Positions 33,645-42,801 of a stretch of DNA of 64,000 nt are shown here, one piece after another; position 1 is the first letter of the stretch; each line of letters starts with the position of its first letter. Origin of the DNA: Sphaerothrix gracilis. GTDB lineage: Bacteria; Cyanobacteriota; Cyanobacteriia; Phormidesmidales; Phormidesmidaceae. A model generated the notes under the pieces. It saw only the letters and a program-made list of their open reading frames with translations, ran no database searches and was not told where the DNA came from. The translations under genes were made by a program, and so were the position numbers. The DNA lies in assembly GCF_030405905.1 (NCBI RefSeq), contig NZ_JASATW010000019.1, positions 44,380 to 108,379 of the forward strand. The letters are read 5' to 3'.

Positions 33645-35018
33645 CTAAGCGGATTGAAACTGGGCCTGACAAAGTTGACGAAAATGATCGCCGCGATGTT
33701 CAAAACTTTTGTACTGATCGAAGCTGGCACAAGCAGGAGAGAGCAAAACAGCTTTGGCCTGATGCTGGGCCGCCAGTTCGGCCCCCCTCGACACCGCCCG
33801 CTCCAAGGTCTCCACAATTTCAAACTGGCTAAAGTCTACCTGCTCTAGGCGCTGGGCAAAGGCCGGAGCTGCCTCACCAATCAGCAACACCGCCGCTGCC
33901 TGAGCGTGAATGGCCTGCAGCCAAGCTTCGTCATTGCCCGTTTTGGGTTCCCCGCCCGCAATTAACACCACCGGCGCGGCCACTGCCTGCAAACCCACCT
34001 CAGCGGCGTCGTAATTAGTCGCCTTGCTGTCATTGATAAAGTCAATTCCCTGCCAGGTGAGAACCTGCTCTAGGCGATGGGGCACACCGGGGAAGTGAGT
34101 CACCGCCTCGGCGATCGCGGCAGGCTCAATTTCGGCCAGACAGGCAGCGGTTACCGCCATCAGCAAATTCTGCTGATTGTGCCCGCCGACCATGCGCAGG
34201 GCCTTGACTTCTACGACATCTGTACCTTTGAATTTGACCCAGCCGTCTTCGATCCAGGTGGTGGGCTGCAGCGGCGCGATCGCCTGGCGGCCTGCCGCGC
34301 TAGTCCAGTGGGCGTCCGGCCAGGTATCTGCCTGAGTGCGCAAATGGGGGTCATCGCCGTTGAGAATCTGGAGAGTGGATCGCCGCAAGAGCGTTGCTTT
34401 GATGGCATAGTAGTTTGCCAAAGTCTTGTGGCGATTGAGATGGTCGGGCGTAAAGGTTGTCCAGATGCCAATTTGCGGCGCCAGTGTGGGGGAGGCTTCA
34501 ATCTGGTAGCTGCTGAGTTCCGCCACTACCCAGTCCGGTACCGCTTCGTCTAAGGCCAGTTCGCAAGCGGCGTAGCCAATATTGCCGCAGGCCGGAGCGT
34601 GAAAGCCGGCGGCCTGAAAAATAGCTGCCGTCAGCGCCGTAGTTGTGGTTTTGCCGTTAGTGCCGGTGATGCCAACCCAGGGACGATCGGCTAGAAATCG
34701 CCAGGCCAGCTCGGTTTCGCCAATGGTTTCAATATCCAGCTCTCTAGCTTGATCTAGCGGCGAAATGTCCCAGGGCACCCCTGGACTCACCACCAGCAGG
34801 TTAATATCACGACTGGGGGAAAAGTCGTGGCCCATTTTGACGGTGATGCCCGCTTGCTCTAGGGCCTGCTGCTGTTGCAGGGAAGCTGACGGATTGCGAT
34901 CGCTAAGAGTGACCTGCCAGCCGTCCTGCTTCAACAGCCGTGCCGCTGCCGTGCCAGACCTGCCTAAACCAATCACGTGGGCCTGCTTCTGCATGGAAAA
35001 AGAGCCTTTGGAGTCCAT
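33645..35018 (-). CDS. murD: UDP-N-acetylmuramoylalanine-D-glutamate ligase MurD
   Basis: A 457-residue Mur ligase. The N-terminal Rossmann-like domain has VIGLGRSGTAAARLL (UDP binding) and SPGVPWDISPL. The ATP loop is GITGTNGKTTTTAL, followed by the Mg/substrate residues in NIGYA and VAELSSYQIE, TFTPDHLNRH, and FINDSKATNYDAAEVGLQ in the C-terminal domain. It adds D-Glu to UDP-MurNAc-L-Ala in peptidoglycan synthesis. A second ATG at codon 9 (MQKQAHVIG) is an equally good start. It follows glyS on the same strand with a 47-base gap. Confidence 0.94.
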   Translation of the reverse strand: MDSKGSFSMQKQAHVIGLGRSGTAAARLLKQDGWQVTLSDRNPSASLQQQQALEQAGITVKMGHDFSPSRDINLLVVSPGVPWDISPLDQARELDIETIGETELAWRFLADRPWVGITGTNGKTTTTALTAAIFQAAGFHAPACGNIGYAACELALDEAVPDWVVAELSSYQIEASPTLAPQIGIWTTFTPDHLNRHKTLANYYAIKATLLRRSTLQILNGDDPHLRTQADTWPDAHWTSAAGRQAIAPLQPTTWIEDGWVKFKGTDVVEVKALRMVGGHNQQNLLMAVTAACLAEIEPAAIAEAVTHFPGVPHRLEQVLTWQGIDFINDSKATNYDAAEVGLQAVAAPVVLIAGGEPKTGNDEAWLQAIHAQAAAVLLIGEAAPAFAQRLEQVDFSQFEIVETLERAVSRGAELAAQHQAKAVLLSPACASFDQYKSFEHRGDHFRQLCQAQFQSA

Positions 35019-35065
35019 AGGCTTTTAATACCTCAAAACGGCAAGTTCATGCCAGACTCTCCAGC

Positions 35066-37222
35066 CTAGCTTTTAACAATTGCGCCAAAATCGGCTAAGA
35101 CGCGGGCATGATTGCGCAGCAGGCCCAGCAGGTTGAGTCGATTGCGCTGAATATTGGGGTCTTTGTCCATGACTAAAACACTATCGGGGCCGTCAAAGAA
35201 ACTGCTGACGACCGGAGCCGCCTGCGCCAGGCCATTTACGAGCTGGCGGTAGTTGCGATCGCTCTGAGCAGACTGGGTTTCCGGCAGGAGCTGCTGCAGA
35301 CTATCAAAAAACGCCTGCTCGGAGGACTGCTGAAAGAGAGTGGGGTCAACTACGGCAGCCGGATCGAGGGCAGAAAAATCTAGGTCTCCCTGCGCGGCCA
35401 GGCGAGCAGCCCGGTTGACTGTTTCATAAATTTCGGCCAGAGTGCCGTCACTGCGAATTGTCTGTAAAAACTGAGCGCGATCGCTGACATCCAGCACATC
35501 CGCCAGCGCCCGCTCGGCATAGGCGGCATCTTCTTCGCCGAGCACCGCATTGACCAAATCATAGTCAATTCCTTTTTCATCCTCTAGCAGCGTCCGAATT
35601 CGCTGCAGGAAGAAGTCCTCTAGCTGAGTTTGCAGTTGGGCTGCGTCTTTGACAGTGGAGGCTGCGGTGGCGGCAAAGTCGGCAATCACCTGCTGTAGCA
35701 AAGCTTTAAGATTCAGCGGCAGCTCGGCGGCCCAGGTGACATTGAGGATGGCATTAGCCGCTCGCCGCAGGGCAAAGGGATCAGATGAACCCGAAGGCAG
35801 CTTGCCCAGGCTGAAAATACCCACTAGCGTATCGAGGCGATCGGCAAGGCCCACCACCTGACCAATTTGAGTTTGGGGCAGCTGGTCGTGGGCACCCCTA
35901 GGCAGGTAGTGCTCAAAAATGGCGGTGGCAACGGCTTCAGGCTCGCCGCTGCTGAGGGCATATTTTTGGCCCATCACCCCCTGCAACTCCGGAAACTCGC
36001 CCACCATCTGCGTCACCAAGTCGGCTTTACACAGTAGGGCTGCTCGCTCTACAGCGGCGCGATCGCCTAGGCTCAGCGCTAGCTGATCGGCAATACGGCT
36101 CGCGATCGCCTGGATCCGGTCAACCTTGTCTCGGACAGAACCCAGGCTTTCTTCAAAAGTGACGGCGGCCAGCTTGGGGACATAGTCTGCCAAAGGCACC
36201 TGACGATCGGCATCATAGAAAAATTTGCCGTCCGACAGCCGCGCCCGGATCACGCGGCCATTGCCCTCGGCAATAATTTCAGATTTGGCCGGATCGCCGT
36301 TGGAAACCGTAATGAAATAGGGCAGCAGTTCTGGGGTATTGGCGCGGCGGCGGACGGGAAAATAGCGCTGATGGCTCTCCATTTCCATCGTGATCACTTC
36401 GGCGGGCAGATCCAGGAATTCCGGGTCGAACTTGCCCACCACGGCAGTGGGCCATTCCACCAGGTTCGTCACTTCCTCTAATAGGCTCTCAGCGATCGCG
36501 GCCTCACCGCTGACCGACTGGGCCGCTGCCACTACCTGCTGCCGAATTTGACGGCGGCGTTCTGCCGGGTCTACTTCCACATAGCCCGACTGCAACAGAT
36601 CGCGGTAGCCAGTAGCCGATTCGACTGTCAGCGGCGCGGGATGCAGAACTCGGTGCCCGGCTGAATGGCGATCGCTCTGGCAGATTGCCGAGCCGTTTTC
36701 TAGGGTGATGGGCAACAGAGTGTCGTCTAGCAGCGCTACCAGCCAGCGAATCGGGCGGGGAAAGCGGAGGTCGCCATCACCCCAGCGCATGAAGCGTTTG
36801 CCTTCCAGCTCAAAGATCCACTGTGGCACCAGCTCGGTCAAAATTTCGGCAGTAGGACGTCCCGCTATTTTTTGTTGCACAAAGACAAAAGCACCTTTGT
36901 CTGTTTCGCGAACTTCTAAAGCCGCTACGTCAACGCCCCGTGACTTAGCAAAGCCAATCGCCGCTTTGGTCGGCTCGCCGTCTCGAAAGGCGGCCTGAGC
37001 CGGGGGGCCTTTCACCTCTTCTTCGCGATCGCGCTGCTGCAGCGGTAAGCCTTCCAGCACCAGGGCGAGGCGGCGCGGCGTGCCGTAAAACTTGAGGGCA
37101 CTGGGGCCTAAAAAGTGCTCCTGCAGCGACGGCTCAATTCGCGATCGCCACTGGTTCAAAGCGCTATCGACGAAGCCTGCCGGAAGTTCTTCGGTGCCCA
37201 CTTCTAGCAAAAATGTTGCCAT
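35066..37222 (-). CDS. glyS: Glycyl-tRNA synthetase beta subunit
   Basis: About 718 residues from the ATG at 37222 (a TTG two codons earlier is in frame). The start ATFLLEVGTEELPAGFVD, the YGTPRRLAL motif, FPRPIRWL, EVTNLVEWPTAVVGKFD, MEMESHQRYFPV, and the late HD-like and DALR domains (QQLLPETQS ... FFDGPDSVLVMDKDPNIQRNRLNLL) are those of the bacterial-type beta chain. Its partner GlyQ (alpha) is not in the window. Together they charge tRNA-Gly. The gene is first in a minus-strand run with murD and the DUF4230 gene. Confidence 0.94.
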   Translation of the reverse strand: MATFLLEVGTEELPAGFVDSALNQWRSRIEPSLQEHFLGPSALKFYGTPRRLALVLEGLPLQQRDREEEVKGPPAQAAFRDGEPTKAAIGFAKSRGVDVAALEVRETDKGAFVFVQQKIAGRPTAEILTELVPQWIFELEGKRFMRWGDGDLRFPRPIRWLVALLDDTLLPITLENGSAICQSDRHSAGHRVLHPAPLTVESATGYRDLLQSGYVEVDPAERRRQIRQQVVAAAQSVSGEAAIAESLLEEVTNLVEWPTAVVGKFDPEFLDLPAEVITMEMESHQRYFPVRRRANTPELLPYFITVSNGDPAKSEIIAEGNGRVIRARLSDGKFFYDADRQVPLADYVPKLAAVTFEESLGSVRDKVDRIQAIASRIADQLALSLGDRAAVERAALLCKADLVTQMVGEFPELQGVMGQKYALSSGEPEAVATAIFEHYLPRGAHDQLPQTQIGQVVGLADRLDTLVGIFSLGKLPSGSSDPFALRRAANAILNVTWAAELPLNLKALLQQVIADFAATAASTVKDAAQLQTQLEDFFLQRIRTLLEDEKGIDYDLVNAVLGEEDAAYAERALADVLDVSDRAQFLQTIRSDGTLAEIYETVNRAARLAAQGDLDFSALDPAAVVDPTLFQQSSEQAFFDSLQQLLPETQSAQSDRNYRQLVNGLAQAAPVVSSFFDGPDSVLVMDKDPNIQRNRLNLLGLLRNHARVLADFGAIVKS

Positions 37223-37274
37223 GCCCAACTCAGCCCAGGTGAAGGTACTCAGCTTCCCAGTTTACCAGCGCCTT

Positions 37275-38612
37275 TTAAGATTTCCGTCGCACATAGTGAT
37301 AAACCGGCATTAGCCCCCGCCCTTTAATCTGAATTTCGCTACCAGGCTCAAAGTCGTATTTATGCTTGAGCTTCTGGTAGGTCTGCTCGGTCACCTGAAT
37401 TTTACCGGGAACCCCCTGGGCTTCCATGCGGCTGGCAATATTGACCGCATCTCCCCAGAGGTCGTAGCTAAATTTGCGAATGCCAATTACGCCCGCAACC
37501 ACCGCGCCAGTGTTGATGCCGATGCGAAGCTGCAGCGGTTCCTCATTGTCGCGGGTAAACGAGGCAATCACCTCCTGCATGGCGATCGCCATTTCCATCA
37601 CCACCTCAGTGTGGTCAGCTCTGGGAATAGGCAGGCCACCAGCCACCATGTAGGCATCCCCAATCGTCTTAATTTTTTCTAGGCCATACTGGTCCACCAG
37701 GCGATCGAAGGCCGAGAAAATCTGGTTCAGCAGGTTCACCAACTCCAGCGGCACCACGTTGGCTGCCAGCGGCGTGAAATTGACAATATCGGCAAACAGA
37801 ATTGTGGCCTCATCAAATCGCTCCGCCAGCGAGCCTTCAAACTGCTTAAGCTGCTCTACGATGGCTCTAGGCAGAATATTCAGCAAAAGCTGCTCGGACT
37901 TTTGCTTTTCCTGCAGCAATGCCTGTTCAGCCTGCTGCCGCTCGTGGATTTCCTGCTGTAGCCGCTCATTTTGGCGCTTGAGCAGCTCAGTCTGGCGGTG
38001 TAGCATCCGCTGCAGGTCAGCTAGCAGGGGCGACTGGCCGCTAGCGGATAAAGCTCGCTGAGTTTGAAGCTGGAGGCGCTTTTGCAGCTTGTAGGTGGTG
38101 ATATGGCTGTTGACCCGCGCGAGCAGTTCTTCTAACCAAATGGGCTTAGTGATGTAATCGGCGGCACCGACAGCAAAGGCACCGACTTTGTCTCCCTTTT
38201 CCGCAGACACGCTCATCAAGACGACGGGAATCTGCCGTAAATCGGAGCTTTGTTTGAGCTGCTGGCAAAGGGTGTAGCCATCAGGCTTGGGCATGTGGGC
38301 ATCCATCAGAATCAGATCGGGCTGATGTTCTAGGGCTGACGCCAGGGTCTGATCAGACTGACTAATGCCGTGGACTATGTAGCCGCAGCCAAACAAAAAT
38401 TCTGAGAGTAGATTAAGGATATCTGGCGCGTCATCAACAATTAAAATAGTGCCCTTAGGCGCTTCGACCGGCGTGCTGTCCATCTGTCGTGAAGAGTCGC
38501 TAGATTGAGTAGACTGATTCTGAGAGACGCGCTTCACCCGGTAGCTGTGTGAACCGGGGTGAGAAATCAATGCTGACGGTCTGGATTGTAAATGCGCTCT
38601 GAACTGCTTCAT
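37275..38612 (-). CDS. Response regulator-adenylate cyclase (REC-class III cyclase)
   Basis: About 445 residues from ATG 38612 (GTG 38621 and ATG 38483 are other possible starts). A Ser/Thr-rich N-terminus precedes a receiver domain (phosphoacceptor Asp in LILMDAHMPKPDG, acidic pair IVDDAPD), then a Gln-rich coiled coil, then a class III cyclase domain. Metal-binding Asp residues lie in TILFADIVNFT and TIGDAYMVAG. The Lys in KIKTIGD and Asp in YDLWGDAVNIASRME fit adenine rather than guanine specificity, and the Asn/Arg transition-state residues are present. It should make cAMP when the receiver is phosphorylated. The gene stands alone, divergent from the SDR. Confidence 0.92.
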   Translation of the reverse strand: MKQFRAHLQSRPSALISHPGSHSYRVKRVSQNQSTQSSDSSRQMDSTPVEAPKGTILIVDDAPDILNLLSEFLFGCGYIVHGISQSDQTLASALEHQPDLILMDAHMPKPDGYTLCQQLKQSSDLRQIPVVLMSVSAEKGDKVGAFAVGAADYITKPIWLEELLARVNSHITTYKLQKRLQLQTQRALSASGQSPLLADLQRMLHRQTELLKRQNERLQQEIHERQQAEQALLQEKQKSEQLLLNILPRAIVEQLKQFEGSLAERFDEATILFADIVNFTPLAANVVPLELVNLLNQIFSAFDRLVDQYGLEKIKTIGDAYMVAGGLPIPRADHTEVVMEMAIAMQEVIASFTRDNEEPLQLRIGINTGAVVAGVIGIRKFSYDLWGDAVNIASRMEAQGVPGKIQVTEQTYQKLKHKYDFEPGSEIQIKGRGLMPVYHYVRRKS

Positions 38613-38894
38613 ACCCTTCACTTAGACCCAACAGCTTGTGGTAAACCAGTTTCAGGGTCAGCCGTATCTGTCTTTGACGGTCGCCATAGATCGGCAAATC
38701 AGACCCCGTAAAATTGGTCTACTTTCTATCTACCGCTTGGCTCAGCCAAAATCCGGCTGTTTTTAACAGCGGCAATCAATCTCGCAGCGATCGCTGAGGC
38801 GACTCAGCCAGTTAGCTGACCTATCTGCTCCAGCCGCTAGCCGGACGCCACTGGGTATCACGCTCATCTAGATTAGATAAGGATAAAGCTGCAA

Positions 38895-39614
38895 ATGCGA
38901 GGAGAGATGATGGTGGCAATGCAGGGTAAGCAAGTTTTACTCACCGGGGGAACAGGTGGTTTAGGCCGGGGCGTGATTCCAATTTTGCTGGAGCAGGGAG
39001 CCGAACTGACCATTCCCTATCGCAGTGCGACTAAGGTAGAGCCGCTGAAAAGCCAGCGATCGCCCGCCGAACTGGCTCGTATTCGCTTCGTAGAGGCCGA
39101 TTTGAGTGATGAGTCAGCCGTGGCTAAGCTAGTCGCAGGCATGAACCGGGTTGATGCTTTGGTGCATTTAGTTGGCGGCTTTTCAATGGGGAAGCTGCAC
39201 GAGTATGACTATGGGGACTGGAAAAAAGATTTTACCCTCAACCTCGATACGACATTTTTAGTCTGCAAGTACGCGCTGCAGCGAATGCTGGCGCAAAACT
39301 ATGGTCGTATTGTCACCATTGGCTCGCGGGGAGCGGCCCAGCCGGCGGCGCAGCTAGCGGCCTACAGCGCAGCCAAGGCGGGCGTGGTAGCGCTGACCCA
39401 GGCGATCGCCCAGGAAACCCAAGGCACTAACGTAACGGCTAATGCGGTACTGCCCAGCGTCATTGACACTCCGGCCAACCGTGAGGCGATGGGCAGCGAA
39501 GAGGCCGATCAGTGGGTCAGCCCAGCGTCTTTAGCAAGAATTATTGCCTTCTTAGCCTCCGAGGCGGCAGGGGATATTCGAGGGGCGGCGGTTCCTGCCT
39601 ATGGCGATGCCTAA
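38895..39614 (+). CDS. SDR-family short-chain oxidoreductase
   Basis: A 239-residue short-chain dehydrogenase. The cofactor motif is LTGGTGGLGRGV (TGxxxGxG), the active-site Tyr and Lys are in AYSAAKAGVVAL, and the Ser is in VTIGSRGAAQ (a GS rather than the usual GSxxG context). It belongs to a bacterial subgroup in which the N-terminal half aligns as 'AdhB/FabG-like' enzymes. Substrate and cofactor are unknown. Several start codons are possible (38895, 38907, 38919). The stop overlaps the start of the CPBP protease gene by 14 bases, so the two are probably translationally coupled. Confidence 0.88.
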   Translation: MRGEMMVAMQGKQVLLTGGTGGLGRGVIPILLEQGAELTIPYRSATKVEPLKSQRSPAELARIRFVEADLSDESAVAKLVAGMNRVDALVHLVGGFSMGKLHEYDYGDWKKDFTLNLDTTFLVCKYALQRMLAQNYGRIVTIGSRGAAQPAAQLAAYSAAKAGVVALTQAIAQETQGTNVTANAVLPSVIDTPANREAMGSEEADQWVSPASLARIIAFLASEAAGDIRGAAVPAYGDA

Positions 39615-40467
39615 TCCGTTTGAGGCGCTCAAGTTCCGGTGGGTGCTGCTGGGACTGATCGGGGCTAGCGTGGCATTGGGTCTGGGGCTGAGTCTGTTGG
39701 AAATGATGGGCTGGCTGCCGATCGCGGCGACCGATCCGCTGCTGCAGGCGCTGACTTATCTGCTGCTGTCTCTGGGGCTGTGGCCGCTGATTGGCTGGCT
39801 GGGCCGTAAAACCAAGCTGCGATACCGTCATCTGTTTGGCCCCCGGCCTCAACGGTTTTCCTGGGTAATGGCTACGGTGCTGACCGTGGCGCTGCTGATG
39901 TTTTCCCTGGGGGCCTTTCAAGTTTCGTTCTATGGCCTGTCTTTTTTGGCCCCTGAACTGGTAGAGGAAACGCTGCAGCAGCCCCCGACCCTATTCACGT
40001 CAGAAACCGCCGTGCCCTGGCTCTACAGCAGTCTGATGATGCTCAACGTGGTGATGGTGGCCCCGATCGCCGAAGAATTTATCTTTCGCGGTGTTTTGCT
40101 ACACCGCTGGGGCACGAAGTGGAATACGCCAGCGGCGGTAGTGGTCTCGTCGCTGCTGTTTGGCATATTGCATACCAACGTGGTCGGCCTGTTTGTCTTT
40201 GGCCTGGTGATGGCGCTGCTCTATTTGCGTACCCGCTCGCTGTGGGCACCGATTTTTTGCCACATGTTGAACAATATTTTGGCGATCGCTTTGGAGCTAT
40301 TGGCAGCCCCTAGTGCCGAAATGACCTTGAGTGAGTTTCGGGAAAATAGCTGGGTGGGACTGATATTGATGGCAGCTTCTGCCCCTTGGCTGTTGCGATT
40401 TATTCTGCAAAACTGGTCAAAAACCTGGGAAGCGCTACCCTACTTTGTAAACGCCAAGCGGTTTTAG
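39601..40467 (+). CDS. CPBP (CAAX-type) intramembrane metalloprotease
   Basis: A 288-residue membrane protein with about seven transmembrane segments. The CPBP signature appears as APIAEEFIFRGVLLHRW (EExxxR) and later FGILHTNVVGLFVFG (FxxxH) and HMLNNILAI (HxxxN/B), which bind the metal. In cyanobacteria such proteases are linked to maturation of peptides or quality control. It overlaps the SDR gene and is followed 60 bases later by the Ser/Thr kinase. The start is ATG 39601 or the second ATG at 39607. Confidence 0.88.
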   Translation: MAMPNPFEALKFRWVLLGLIGASVALGLGLSLLEMMGWLPIAATDPLLQALTYLLLSLGLWPLIGWLGRKTKLRYRHLFGPRPQRFSWVMATVLTVALLMFSLGAFQVSFYGLSFLAPELVEETLQQPPTLFTSETAVPWLYSSLMMLNVVMVAPIAEEFIFRGVLLHRWGTKWNTPAAVVVSSLLFGILHTNVVGLFVFGLVMALLYLRTRSLWAPIFCHMLNNILAIALELLAAPSAEMTLSEFRENSWVGLILMAASAPWLLRFILQNWSKTWEALPYFVNAKRF

Positions 40468-40527
40468 CCCTAGAACAGCAGAGGCCATGAGCAAACCGTT
40501 TCAACACTATCAGCAAGGAGAGGTTTC

Positions 40528-42588
40528 ATGACGCTAGGCGGAATGGCCGGTAATGCAGGTTCACTCCTGGGCGATCGCTATCGTCTGCTTAAGCAGCTAG
40601 GCCAGGGTGGCTTTGGCTATACCTATTTAGCGGAAGATACCTATCGCTTCAACGAGCTGTGCGTCCTGAAAGAGTTTGTGCCCCAGGTGGAAGGCGAAGC
40701 GGCTCTGCAGAAAGCCCAGCAGCTTTTTGAGCGGGAAGCCGGGGTGCTCTACCAGCTAGCCCATCCCCAAATTCCCAAGTTTCGAGAACTGCTGCGGGTA
40801 AAAACTAGCCAGCAGTGGCAGCTCTTTTTAGTGCAGGACTATATTGAAGGGCCGACCTATAAAGAACTGCTAGAAACCCGTCTGCGCTACGACAGCCACT
40901 TCAGCGAAACCGAAGTGCAGCAGATGTTTTCTCAACTTCTGCCAGTGCTGGACTATATTCACAGCCTCGGCGTCATTCACCGCGACATTTCCCCCGATAA
41001 TCTAATTTTGCGCAATCAGGACGGCAAGCCGGTTCTGATTGATTTTGGCGGCGTCAAGCAGGTGGCGGCAACGGTGGTCTATCAGCTCAGCCATCCGGGA
41101 GCCGCTAGCCCCCATCAGGCGCTGACGCGGTTAGGTAAAGTGGGATATGCCCCAGAGGAGCAGATTAGCGCGGGGGTGGTGACGCCCGCTAGCGACCTGT
41201 ATGCCTTGGGCGTCACCGGCCTGGTTTTGCTGACCGGGCAGGAGCCGCAAATGCTCTACGACGCCCACCATCAGACCTGGAACTGGGATGAAGATGTCAC
41301 CCTCAGCCCCCAGTTCGCGGCAGTGCTGCGGCGCTTGCTGGCGGCTCGCCCCAGCGATCGCTTTCAGTCGGCTAGAGCGCTGATGCAGGCCCTAGACACC
41401 CCGCCCGCCCCGTCAACCACGGCAGCTACCGTAGCTGCGGCGCCAGCGGCCACTAACTTACCCAGCTTTGCCACAACGCCCGTTGCGGCCAGTTCTAGAG
41501 CGACTCAAGCCTACCGCTCCCAGCCTCCGACTACCCACTCCGCCCCGCCGAAGCGATCGTCTTCAGGCTTTTTGCAGGCTATTTTGGGTCTGCTGCTTTT
41601 AATCGGGGCTATCACCCTGGTTTGGTGGGTGGCGGCTCAGTGGCAGCCTATTGGTCAGCAGGCGGATACCAGCGAGGTGAATGAGGCGGATAATGCTGAC
41701 TCCTCTAGCTTTTCCCGCGAAGAACAGGCGCGCAAGCAGGCACTTCAGCAGCGGCGGCAGGCACTCGGTATCAGCAGTGATTACTTTGTCAGGCTGAGCG
41801 ATCAGGTCTTTTACGATCGCTATCCTGACCTGCGCGGCACCACGCTGACAGAAAGCGCCGAAGATGCCCCGGCCCGGCTGCGCTGGGACAACGTGGCCTC
41901 GGAGCTGCTGGATCTGCTAGAAGCCAATCTCAGCACCGGAGCCAGGCAGCAGCTCGGCAGCTACGGGCAGAATGATCTCGGCCAGTGGCAGTCTCAGCTC
42001 AACCAGCGCTTTGTCAGCAGTAAGGCGCTCTACGATCTAGCCGATGCTAAATTTTTAGACCTGTTTCCCGGTCAGGCCGGACGCAATTTTCTGGAAGAAC
42101 CTATCGGTCAAATCTGGTATGGACTGGCGAGCGATCGCCTGCAGACAGTTCTATCGGGCGATCGCTTAGATGAAATACGGTTTGAGTCGGGGCGCTATAG
42201 CCGTCAGGTGAGCGGTCAGCTCGCACCGGGCGAGGGCCAAGTCTACATCATGGAGCTAACTGAGGGGCAGCTTTTACGCCTCAGCCTCCAGGCTCCGGCG
42301 GACAGCACGGCGCTGTCGCTGTATTTGCCCCGCCCCAGCGACGCCAATCCCTACCTGCTCTCTGACTCGGAGGAAACAACCTGGTCGGGGCGTCTCCCCC
42401 AGTCAGGTTATTACGAGGTGGTCGTCGTGTCTCAGGCCAACCGACCGATTAACTATCGGCTCAGCCTGTCTGTTGATAACGTCATTTCTGATCCTGAAGA
42501 TACGCCTGCGGATGAGGCGGATGAAGCAGCCCCTCCTACAGATGAGCTTCCTGAAGAGGAAGAAGAGGGTGAAGCTGATGAGCAGTAG
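40528..42588 (+). CDS. Ser/Thr protein kinase with C-terminal PPC domain
   Basis: A 686-residue protein. The eukaryotic-type kinase domain (about 15-280) has the glycine loop LGQGGFGYTYLA, the Lys in CVLKEF, the catalytic HRDISPDNLILRN and DFGGVKQ in place of DFG-T, plus GYAPEEQ and SDLYALGVTGL. A Pro/Thr-rich linker leads to a transmembrane helix (about 350-370, AILGLLLLIGAITLVWWVA). The external part has a charged region and a PPC (prepeptidase C-terminal) domain near 565-650 (GEGQVYIMELTEGQLLRL, GRLPQSGYYEVVVVS), and ends in an acidic tail. Externally facing PPC domains bind ligands or polysaccharide; the target is unknown. The start ATG 40528 follows AGGAGAGG. Confidence 0.9.
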   Translation: MTLGGMAGNAGSLLGDRYRLLKQLGQGGFGYTYLAEDTYRFNELCVLKEFVPQVEGEAALQKAQQLFEREAGVLYQLAHPQIPKFRELLRVKTSQQWQLFLVQDYIEGPTYKELLETRLRYDSHFSETEVQQMFSQLLPVLDYIHSLGVIHRDISPDNLILRNQDGKPVLIDFGGVKQVAATVVYQLSHPGAASPHQALTRLGKVGYAPEEQISAGVVTPASDLYALGVTGLVLLTGQEPQMLYDAHHQTWNWDEDVTLSPQFAAVLRRLLAARPSDRFQSARALMQALDTPPAPSTTAATVAAAPAATNLPSFATTPVAASSRATQAYRSQPPTTHSAPPKRSSSGFLQAILGLLLLIGAITLVWWVAAQWQPIGQQADTSEVNEADNADSSSFSREEQARKQALQQRRQALGISSDYFVRLSDQVFYDRYPDLRGTTLTESAEDAPARLRWDNVASELLDLLEANLSTGARQQLGSYGQNDLGQWQSQLNQRFVSSKALYDLADAKFLDLFPGQAGRNFLEEPIGQIWYGLASDRLQTVLSGDRLDEIRFESGRYSRQVSGQLAPGEGQVYIMELTEGQLLRLSLQAPADSTALSLYLPRPSDANPYLLSDSEETTWSGRLPQSGYYEVVVVSQANRPINYRLSLSVDNVISDPEDTPADEADEAAPPTDELPEEEEEGEADEQ

Positions 42589-42710
42589 GCTCCGCCCAAA
42601 TGTATGAGCTGAAACTCCATATATTCGGTGCGTTACGCTAGCGCTTTTCTGCTATGCCCTTTGGGTATACAGCACCCTACTTAATGCCTTATTTCAGCTG
42701 TGTCGCGCCA

Positions 42711-42777
42711 GTAGGGGCAGGTTTTGATGCTGATTGGTGCATACACCCAATCAATGAACACCTGAACCTGCCCCTAC
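42711..42777. repeat. Palindromic repeat element (GTAGGGGCAGGTT family)
   Basis: Perfect 13-bp inverted ends GTAGGGGCAGGTT (42711-42723) and AACCTGCCCCTAC (42765-42777). A nested inverted repeat TGATTGG/CCAATCA lies inside, so the 67 bases fold as a long hairpin with a small side arm. Short GTAGGGGC-type palindromes occur at many loci in cyanobacterial genomes as MITE- or REP-like elements. This one lies between two convergent genes and may also serve as a terminator. Confidence 0.65.
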
Positions 42778-42801
42778 AGCCTTTACCGATATCGGTGCTG
42801 A

